From positions 1 through 29,724 of the forward strand of contig JANBPT010000580.1 of the NCBI GenBank assembly GCA_027575765.1: 29,724 bases of DNA. Reading direction: 5' to 3'. Shown here piece by piece: positions 22,114-29,724 of this stretch. Positions within the stretch are counted from its first letter, which is position 1, and each line of letters opens with the position of its first letter. This DNA is from Tieghemiomyces parasiticus. Lineage: Eukaryota; Kickxellomycota; Dimargaritomycetes; Dimargaritales; Dimargaritaceae. The notes beneath the pieces are model-generated. The model was given only the letters and a program-made list of their open reading frames with translations, made no database searches and was not told the origin of the DNA. Position numbers and translations under genes: made by a program.

Positions 22114-22194
22114 GGCGAAGCGAGCGTGAGGGCAGTGAACGGTTGATCTGGGTGGGAAGGCAAAATGCCAGAGAGTACAGTATAGGGTGGGTGG

Positions 22195-22207
22195 ATTGGT
22201 CAACGCG
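22195..22207 (-). promoter_or_regulatory. CCAAT box plus ACGCG core upstream of FEN1
   Basis: CCAAT on the FEN1 strand at 22199-22195, 82 nt before the ATG. An ACGCG core, like the MBF/MCB cell-cycle site, lies at 22203-22207 on the plus strand. Yeast RAD27 is an MBF-class G1/S gene, so the pairing is sensible, but both are short motifs that also occur by chance. Confidence 0.3.
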
Positions 22208-22644
22208 GATATGTGAAGCCGGATAGCAGGAGGTTTGTTTTGGGATGCGGAAACCATCCACACAACTATGAGTGCGAAAGCTGTTGGCTGCCGTTATGGC
22301 GCAGTAAACATGGCGGCTCTAGTGCGTTTCGACGCCATAACCAAATCTGTACTAAACTGGATTAGCCTTACCCCTCGAAATCTTACGCAGCAAACGGGAG
22401 TGTATTGCTACCGTTGGCTGAGTGATGGCGGGGCTCTTCCTCCTTCACCTGTGCGGTCTACTGAATCATATATTTCGCGATATTGTCACACCGTTGTTTG
22501 TTTTCTACGACGCTCTGGTAAGTATTCCTACCAATGATCATCTCACAACGCCTCGCGCTTTTCAATACAGTTTGTTAAACCCGATTACTTCCCCCGCCCC
22601 TTCCTTTCCGCCTCTGCCCTTTCGGCCGACTCCGTTAGCCAAAA

Positions 22645-22650
22645 TTTATT
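22645..22650 (-). terminator. Candidate poly(A) signal of the trihelix gene
   Basis: AATAAA on the minus strand, 38 nt past the stop codon of the gene at 22688-23884. It is the only canonical AATAAA I found just downstream of a gene in this window. Confidence 0.4.
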
Positions 22651-22687
22651 TCGTAATGATAGGCCCTTGTCATTCTCTCAATTGACA

Positions 22688-23884
22688 CTACTCAGATTCT
22701 ATCCGCGGCGGCTGGATCTGCTGGGCCAGTGCCTGTTGGAGTATCTTCGTCACTTCGTCCAGGCGCTGGAACCCTTCTTTGACGGCAGCAGTCAACGTGT
22801 CGATTTTCGTCTCCATGGCATCAACCTGCGCAACTAGGGTTGTAATGTTTTGTGACGGGCCGAGGACCGGGTCAGTACTAGCGCGAAGGCGCTTAGCGGG
22901 GAGGAGGACCGGAGAGACACCGGCAGGGAGGGGCCGCGTCACCAGCGCGGGAGATGCGGAGGCGGCTCTGGCGAGGTCGGAAGCCGTCATACAGGGACTG
23001 GCCACGCCGGGCACCACGGGGTGACTGCCTTCGGAGGTGGAACAGACCGAAGGCGACGGGGTGCCGAATCCTGGGGCATTGATATGGCGAACCTCGTCCA
23101 TGAACTCGAAGTAGCGGTGCTCACTAGGCGGACGACTGCGGTTGAAGTCATCGTTCTCCTTTGCTAAGCGGGACATGTTTTTCCACTTGTGACGGCACTG
23201 GACGGCCGTCTTGTCGCTGTTAATAAGGCGGAGCTTATAGGAGATCTTCTCCCACAGAATGTGGTTGCGTTTGGTCACTGTAAACTCGGGCGTAAGGCGG
23301 ACTCGCCAGTTTATGAGCTCGCGGATCTCATCGGTGCGCCAGGTGGCCACGGTGCGAGACTCGGATATGCAGAACGACTTGTTCTCCGTAGGACTGCTGT
23401 TACTGTAGTTCTGACCCGGTGTGGTAGCACGGGGCTTGGTCGAGGTCCAGTAGTTGGCAGGGAGGGCTGGGGGTTCTAACCCGCTAATTTCCGCGAAGGC
23501 CCGACGACGTGCTGGTTCCTCCGAACGTAAGGGTGGGAGGGATGGACGCGCGTATTCGGACTGGCACAGAGTACCAATACTCGGTAAATGTGTACGGGCG
23601 GCCTCTGGGACCGACTGCGGGGCCGTTGGTGGGGATTGCGTCGCGACAATAGGTTTAACCGGGGTACCGTCGTAGGAGGCCCGAGAACGGTGGACCGGGA
23701 TGGTCTCCAGTTGCAGCGCGGGGGGTTGGTCCGGGGGGAAGACAAAAGGTCGCTGCAGCGGAGAGGAGTGTTCACTTATTGAGGCCCGCCCCTCCAACCT
23801 TGACCAGTCTCTCGACTGAGGTCTGGAATGGGACGGCCCGGGGAGGTCGGTCTTGCGTCGACCTTGCCAACGATCGGTCATCAT
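22688..23884 (-). CDS. Trihelix/SANT-like DNA-binding protein with C-terminal coiled coil
   Basis: A 398-residue single-exon ORF, probably a nuclear transcription regulator. Residues 1-170 are Pro/Ser/Arg-rich and likely disordered. A Myb/SANT-like trihelix domain (Myb_DNA-bind_4 type) spans about 180-263: TWRTDEIRELINWRVRL in helix 1, LWEKISYKLRL in helix 2, and TAVQCRHKWKNMSRLAKE in the recognition helix. The spaced Trp residues W182, W193, W211 and W234 form the expected core. A Pro/Ser/Ala linker (270-340) with KRLR (331-334), a possible nuclear localisation signal, precedes a heptad-like segment (about 345-390, NITTLVAQVDAMETKIDTL onward) suggesting dimerisation. Two Met codons open the frame and either could start. 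Similar SANT plus coiled-coil proteins are often expanded in early-diverging fungi; transposase-derived MADF/trihelix domains look similar. Target genes cannot be inferred. Confidence 0.85.
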   Translation of the reverse strand: MMTDRWQGRRKTDLPGPSHSRPQSRDWSRLEGRASISEHSSPLQRPFVFPPDQPPALQLETIPVHRSRASYDGTPVKPIVATQSPPTAPQSVPEAARTHLPSIGTLCQSEYARPSLPPLRSEEPARRRAFAEISGLEPPALPANYWTSTKPRATTPGQNYSNSSPTENKSFCISESRTVATWRTDEIRELINWRVRLTPEFTVTKRNHILWEKISYKLRLINSDKTAVQCRHKWKNMSRLAKENDDFNRSRPPSEHRYFEFMDEVRHINAPGFGTPSPSVCSTSEGSHPVVPGVASPCMTASDLARAASASPALVTRPLPAGVSPVLLPAKRLRASTDPVLGPSQNITTLVAQVDAMETKIDTLTAAVKEGFQRLDEVTKILQQALAQQIQPPRIESE

Positions 23885-26850
23885 AGGACTGATAGGGTCT
23901 GGAGCGGGATGCTCGTGGGAGTCAGAGGACTATGGGCTGGACAACAGAACTAAAAATCACGTAGTTACCGGTAGACAACTAAGGAATACGAGTTAGGAAG
24001 AGCCTGGGGGATAGTAGGGGTCATTATATGGGGTTAGAACCGCTCGGAGTGATGGAATTGCTGGCATGGGTTTGTTTGCAGGCTTAACAAGAATGCAACT
24101 ATAGTCAAGCTGTAATGCTCCTCAGGAAATAGGGCCCGGTAAAGGGATATTCTAAGGGAGGATTGGACCTGTGCACCGAAGACCTTACCTCGATGGATTG
24201 GCTATAAATTGAAAAAGAAGGCGGGTATGATGGTAGTCCTTGCTGCTGTTGGGTGTGTGGTACATGGGACGGCTAGTAGAAACGAGTCCCGATAAATGAA
24301 TGAGATACAAATACAAATGAAGCGGGCAGGGGTGCTGAGTGCCTTTTTTAAGAGCCCGGGATGGTAATATAGTACATACTCCTTATATTGGAAGAATTGA
24401 AGATAAGAGGGAGTAAATGAATGACAGGCTAACGATGCAAACTAAAAAAAAGCAAGAGGAACACAGCGGACAGAAATGCAATGGAAACTGTGATGGTGAT
24501 GGAGTTGAGCATGGACCAAGTGACGGGGCGGGTATACTAATGATGCGAAGTGGGGGGTAGTTGGTCACTTTAAGTACCCTGATTCACGCACGGACGGCAG
24601 GGAAAGGCGCGCTACACTCAATTTGGATATCCGTTAGAGTTCGGGACATTGCGAGGTTGAGCAAAGATATGAGGTGAGCAATGGAGTGGGGGAAAGGTGG
24701 GTAGGGGAAAAAGAAGAGAGTGTCCGCACGTCAAGGGATCGTCTGTTGGTCCGAGTAGCGAGATAGGAGGATAGGATAGGAGCAGAGAGCGAGGGAGCGC
24801 CGGGCTACCTAAGGTTCCAAGACTCGGGCTGCTCGCCTACCCTGCCCTGCTGACCTTCCCTCACCAGCCCCTTTTGCTACATTTAATTACATCGTGCACC
24901 GCTGGTAACGCCAAGTACCTGGCGGGAGTTCGTCCGGAACACCTCGGCAATCTAACCAAGTTAAGATCAGCGCTGGATTCAACGGTTGATCCATTTGTAG
25001 AGTCCGGTGATGGTCTCTAGCGATGACGACTCGAGAATAATTGCAATAGTGCATTGCGCATATGATGAGAGATTGGCCCGAAGTAACCGATCATCGTGAT
25101 CTTGATCGCACTCTACCCTTAAATAAGCCCTCTCCCCTCTGTAACAGTGTTATTATAAATTCTACACCCCTGACCTAATTCTGCCCAAGCGTTTAGCGCG
25201 CATCTTTGTAAGATCCTGCCATGAAACCATGGCCCGCGAGTATCATGGTGTGGTTAATTTTTTTATGGAGAAGTGCTATCCATATGATTATGTTCATGAC
25301 AAGCGCGCCCAATCACTCCATTGAACCGCCACCATCACCAGCTGACCCGCGACCACCTTGCTGGCGGGTGCTCGCGCATGATACAGAGCGACCACTTACC
25401 AGTTTGGCCATAACTCTCGCGCCCTGTAGCCTATCGCCTTATAACCCAATCGGACGTCAAGCCGTATTGGTGGGCATTGAGATAAAGGAATACCAATGTC
25501 TATCAGCGAGAAGAGAAAAAAAAGGGACAGGCGACCTAACCGTTCCCGAGTCGATTTACCTTTACATTGATGGCCGATATTGCCAGAGCGACAGCTTATT
25601 GGCGGGCCAACCCCAAGTAACACGGGGTTAAGGGGATGGTGGTGATCTAGTTACGAAGGCCCTTGGCCGAATTGGGCCTTCGCCTCAATGCACATGCTCA
25701 TCGGTTAACCCACAGTGTTACAATACCACCACACCCATATTTTCTTAACGTTCACCATAGCTAGAGAGAAACGGTGAAGTGGCAAGAGGCCAGTCGAAGA
25801 CTGCGGGCGGTCATCAATTGGAAGCACCAGCCAACTCTATAGAGGCAATTGGTGGGATGCTCGAGATCAACCTACCCACAAAGGTACTGGGACGCAGGGA
25901 CTAAATGCCCTCATTGAGACCAGTCCGACAACGACGGGGCGGTATCATTGAATGCTTTGGAAGGGGAAGATAATTAAAGCCAGGGGTCCGGACTGTCAAC
26001 AGCTCACAGCTTGCGAGCTTTGCAAGGGGAAGTATGGCCAGGAAAATAGTAATAGAGACTGGTAGGATTCCATAACCCTCGTACGCCAATGCAGTATTCG
26101 ATGAGACGAGGGACTATCCCCTTCAAAAGTTAGTGCCCTGCCGATAGTCAAACCAACGCGTAAATGCGGTGACCAATCCTTGGTCCAAACCAAGAATGCT
26201 TTCGGCTGAATGGCCACGGTTGCGGATCTTATTAGATACAAATGGGCGTTGGTTTCATCAATGTAGCCACGTTTACCTTACTCACGCGGCGCATGAGGGT
26301 TATGCACAGCACGAAACGACAATGCTAGGGATGGATATTTCGAGTGACCTTACATAAATGGCGACGAGTGTAATTGAAGGTTTGGACTGTCCACGGGAAG
26401 TTAGTGAGTGAACAGGGCTGGATAGCGTGTTGGATTGCAGGTAGAGGGGTTTGGGAAAGTAAATATAGGATAGTAACGGCGGTGAGGGCCCAAGGAATTA
26501 GATGGACATAAAAATGAAAGTGGTGGATGGTTATAGGGTTTCTTGGTTTTGTATACGTTAACGCGATAGAAAACAGATATCGGTAACTGGGACAGGGAGC
26601 GTCACCGAAGTAAATAAAAGAGAATCAAGATTGGGACGAAAAGGTTAAAGTAAACAAGAGAACCGGATGTCAGTCGGGAGTTTGTGGGCGAAGGGGGTGA
26701 AAACAGTTTTAGCAGTGCACGTATAGTGATGTTGTTTAGTGGTCTAAAGACACAATCAAGTTGTGGTGCCCTAAGCTACTGATCCGATCAGTCGTTGCCT
26801 CTTTAACTCTTTCTCATCTTTACCTAAGCTTTTTCCTTCCTTTCTCTACC
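23885..26850. other. Gene-poor region, no intact gene seen
   Basis: About 3 kb with short overlapping ORFs in all frames and none carrying a recognisable domain. The longest is a 136-codon plus-strand frame at 25221-25631 that reads through an A8 run and has no family resemblance. The first few hundred bases are the presumed trihelix promoter. Purine-rich stretches occur on the plus strand near 24660-24800 and 26370-26720. No tRNA, tandem array or terminal inverted repeat was found by eye. Confidence 0.45.
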
Positions 26851-26861
26851 CTCTTCCTCTA

Positions 26862-27111
26862 ATGTTCCTTTATGGCGACGCCAACGTTCCTGCTCTGCTG
26901 GATGGCGTCCTCTCTTCAACAGGCGTCACCGCCACTTTCCTCTTAGGGCTATACTTCCATTAGCCTTCTTCCTCTTAGCTGATGCGGCAGCTTGGTAGCG
27001 ACCTTCCTATTCGCCTGGGCGCTAGCCCCGCCTCGCTCTATCGGCCTTTGGGTTCTCCCCTAACCCAAGCCGTAGCCTTCACGAAGGATGCCGGCCATCC
27101 TCCAATATAGA
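26862..27111 (+). pseudogene. Possible decayed polysaccharide deacetylase (CE4/NodB) fragment
   Basis: One plus-strand frame from 26862, interrupted by two internal stops, reads like CE4 chitin/polysaccharide deacetylase. It begins NVPALLDGVLSSTGVTATFL, close to the family's segment after the TFDDG motif. After the stops it gives MRQLGSDLPIRLGASPASLY, then RPLG (family RPPYG) and a segment ending TKDAGHP. The spacing between the two blocks is shorter than in intact enzymes, and the TFDDG aspartates are missing. No ATG-to-stop frame or splice sites would restore it. The product would be a chitin-wall enzyme if intact. It rests on recalled motifs and could be coincidence. Confidence 0.33.
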
Positions 27112-28940
27112 AAACTCTCCGGGCCGCTACTCAATAAACGATAGCTTAATCACATATATGCACAACCGCTTACGTCATTCTTCAATTCGCTTAGTAGTCT
27201 TTAGTATGTTTGGCTATTAGCCTTTGATTCCTCTAGGGTAGTTTTTCCTTTAAGACACTGGCAACACCCGCTGGAATTGGATCATTCTTATAAAGCATAT
27301 TACCTATTACTCCTCCATAATGCCATTGCCCCTAGCCCATACCCTGTTCATCTTGTCTGAATGGAGTGTGCGAGTATTCTGTTAATTTCCGTATTCCCAA
27401 ACCTTGCAACCATAGGACACCCACACTGGTCAAATTGCCTCACTACATCATTGAACACTATTATTTTGCTACTTTCCAACGCTGAGCTCGTCGCCATATG
27501 GTACACAGTTCCCAAAAACAACCGCAGGCGCTATTTCTTGTTAGACAATGCTGATGATCTCGCCGGGTGAACTTTGTATGGCACCGCAGGAGGAGGATGT
27601 CAAATGAACTGACGAGTAGCTGATCAAAGGCGGCCACAACGCCCTGGCCACCATTGGCACTACCCATGCCAAGCTCTTGAGGGTAGGTGACTACGCCAAT
27701 TTGTAGCCTACCCCGGTACATTGCCAATCACCAGCAATACCACCGGGTATGCTGCTGTGAAACCCAGCTTTCCAATGAATTCGCCATAGTTATTGACTAC
27801 CTGCTAGTCGGCCTGGCCCTTAATTAATAGACCGGTCGCGTACCTGGTTTGGTACGGAAAATCCACTAGGGCGTCATGTCTATCCAGCCACTGATGTCGG
27901 TGAATAAGACATAAAGGACATCTTATTTACGTGGAAGTCAAAGCTCCCCATTGTGGTGTCGCCAACTGGGGTCAGCGGATACGCGGGTCGCACGGGCTTT
28001 ACTATGGGTGCAAGATTCAAGCAATAAGCGATAAGGAAGAGGAGGTACGAGTGTAAGGCGGGTACGAGAGTTATAAGCAAGGCTGGTGGAGCGAAAGGCA
28101 TGAAGAACATGAGAGGCGCAGGAGTGCTACGAATGCTTGACGGTACATGGAGTAGGTTAGCAGACAGAGGACGAATCCTGGAGGAGAGCGAGGGCCTGCG
28201 TTGATATAAGATGAAATGATGATGGAGCTCGAGGTCAAGTGGGTGTTGCCGGCAGTTGCAGGGAGGTTTCGGCAACCGTTGGCGGATGGTGGCTTGGAGA
28301 GGCTGCAGACTGGCACATCGGCTATGCAGCCTCATTTCTGGGCAGCTCACCCATGCCTCAGCACTGAAACCTCAGTACCTAGTTTTTAACATGAATAGTA
28401 TAAAAAACGGGGTACCACGTGAATCACCCGCCAATGCTTATCGTAAAACATCTGCTCACGTTAAGCGTTAAAAGGTATCTTGCTTAGGTTACGTGGGGTT
28501 CCGCCTTCACGACACCGCATGGTCTGCCAGTTTGGCCGTGGTTACTCACCTTTTTTTAACCCCACATATCCTGTGCAACGCGGTCAAAAGCGATCAGGAT
28601 TTTGCTATCCGCTCCACACCAATTGTACACTGTCCTATTTAGACCGTAGCGTTGTAATGGGCGAAGGGAAATGTGGGACATGTTAGATAGAGTTGGTAGT
28701 CTACCTCCTTGCCGCTTAGATAGCGTGAGGCAATTGTATACCTGGGTATATGTTGCACCGGTTGCCAGGCATCGCGTAAACCATCTGTGGATGATCATTC
28801 CACACAGGTCGATATGGTGACTGGGATTTGCCAAAGGGAGCGCGTCCAATGGCTTAGCCAATGCCTAGCTCCCACGACTAGTACGGCTGATGTCGATTTA
28901 GAGCCACAGAGTATGTACCATGCTTCCCTGTCTACAAGGC
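27112..28940. other. Gene-poor region, possible further gene relics
   Basis: No intact gene. Between about 27460 and 27990 the plus strand has protein-like stretches broken by stops and frame changes, for example GHNALATIGTTHAKLLRVGD at about 27632-27691 and WFGTENPLGRHVYPATDVGE near 27850-27908. I cannot assign them to a family. The remainder has only short overlapping ORFs. Confidence 0.3.
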
Positions 28941-28946
28941 GGCTCC

Positions 28947-29070
28947 GACGTCAGAGGCACGCTGTCGATTTATGGGCTCTGTGGCAAGCAGCGTCATGCC
29001 GTGAGGCCATAGTCTTTTTATACTTGACGTCATTGTATTCTCTGCATCTGATAGTCCGGTGGTGACGTCG
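28947..29070 (+). promoter_or_regulatory. Cluster of three GACGTC (CRE/ATF-like) cores
   Basis: GACGTC cores sit within CGACGTCAG (28947-28954 region), the full palindrome TGACGTCA at 29025-29032, and TGACGTCG at 29063-29070. bZIP ATF/CREB proteins bind such sites. Three within 125 bp is more than expected, and they precede a C/T-rich tract (about 29270-29450), so they may belong to a plus-strand promoter at the right edge. Confidence 0.25.
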
Positions 29071-29461
29071 TCGACGCGGCGCCTCAGGGGATTCTTTTCC
29101 GTACTCCGCTGGGAGGCTCAACTGGCTTGTGGGGGAGGCGACATAGGGTCCAGCCTTCGTACCTCTGCTTGTCCACGGGTCAGCAAAGGGTGGCAACACC
29201 AACGTGCCTCGCAGTACGCAGCAAGAGCGACAGAGGGTAGGCGGGCTTGCATAGTGCGGCGGACCAGGCAACTGCCCCGGCCGGCTTGTCCCGTCCTGTC
29301 ATTGCCCCTCCCCCTCTCTCTATCCCCCGTGGACTTATCGTTTTTGGCTGTCATGGTATACGAAAGGCGCTCCTCACTAACCACCTGTAGATTACTCTTC
29401 TCCCTTCACTCTGTACCCTTCCTTTCTATATCGCACCTTTGGTCCAGCTATAGCCTACCGC

Positions 29462-29677
29462 TTTGACTTAACTGCAGTTGCTTTTTCTCCGGCAGCCTAC
29501 CTACATTGTCGCATCAACGTGAGCCGTCGCATCAGGGCCGCATCGTGTACCTTACCCGTCCATATCTCCGAACTTCCTACGGCACCGCTCGTCACCTCCT
29601 CACTGCGTTCCATTTGGCCCGCTGTTTTCCTACTACCTACTCAATCCCTCTTCCTCCTGCCGGGAATCACTTTGAAG
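29462..29677 (+). CDS. Candidate 5' exon of a plus-strand gene leaving the window
   Basis: The sequence before a consensus AAG|GTAAGT donor (29678-29683) is open in two frames for more than 50 codons. One frame reads HQGRIVYLTRPYLRTSYGTA and further on FPTTYSIPLPPAGNHFEG. No Met start with family resemblance and no downstream exon is visible before the window ends. It is listed because the donor, the C/T-rich tract upstream and the GACGTC cluster point the same way. Function unknown. Confidence 0.15.
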
Positions 29678-29724
29678 GTAAGTCTTGGCGCAAACTCGAC
29701 ATCAGACTGCGGTCATCGAGCCCT

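Larger units (their letters stand above)
22114..22687. other. FEN1 promoter and trihelix-gene 3' flank
   Basis: 574 bp between two tandem minus-strand genes. A plus-strand ORF from 22422 contains GTAAGT after 32 codons but resembles nothing I know, and its context is better explained as promoter/UTR. Confidence 0.45.

Noticed and set aside
25221..25631. 136-codon plus-strand ORF with a hydrophobic start
   Set aside because: Reads through an A8 run, shows no family resemblance or conserved motif, and is the size expected by chance in several kb of six-frame sequence.
1..29724. CRISPR arrays, prokaryotic operons, insertion sequences, rRNA genes
   Set aside because: Reading by eye found no spaced direct repeats, terminal inverted repeats, transposase motifs or rRNA sequence; the gene set is eukaryotic.

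Overview
The window looks like nuclear DNA of a fungus, probably an early-diverging, chitin-walled lineage such as Zoopagomycota/Kickxellomycotina; this placement is inference from gene content. The evidence is spliceosomal GT-AG introns of 119-255 nt, eukaryote-only genes (TRM732/THADA, TMA16, FEN1/RAD27, the eukaryotic tRNA-guanine transglycosylase), and a CRH-type GH16 cell-wall transglycosylase. There are no operons, CRISPR arrays, rRNAs or recognisable tRNAs. Splice structures were worked out by hand from donor/acceptor sites, reading phase and family conservation; none is backed by RNA data.

Layout, left to right. (1) 660-2069 (-): QTRT1, the catalytic subunit of queuine tRNA-ribosyltransferase. 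(2) 2070-4585: no gene seen. (3) 4586-5740 (+): an unrecognised Pro/Ser/Thr-rich protein with an acidic tract and a duplicated 17-residue Trp motif. (4) 6122-7365 (-): secreted GH16 protein, two exons. (5) 7366-8959: no gene seen. (6) 8960-10367 (+): TMA16, six exons, the first contributing only the ATG. (7) 10616-11866 (-): conserved-looking multi-pass membrane protein of unknown function. (8) 12504-19446 (-): TRM732 (THADA/DUF2428), four exons, about 2115 residues. (9) 20320-22113 (-): FEN1, five exons, 383 residues. (10) 22688-23884 (-): trihelix/SANT-like DNA-binding protein with a C-terminal coiled coil. (11) 23885-29724: about 5.8 kb with no intact gene. It holds a possible decayed polysaccharide deacetylase and, at the right edge, weak signs of a + strand gene leaving the window.

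Functional themes. QTRT1 and TRM732 both modify the tRNA anticodon loop (positions 34 and 32), and TMA16 acts in 60S ribosome assembly, so three of eight genes serve translation. FEN1 is a replication/repair nuclease, and the GH16 protein remodels the wall. I see no shared regulation and take the grouping as probably incidental. The least understood items are the duplicated-motif protein at 4586-5740 and the membrane protein at 10616-11866.
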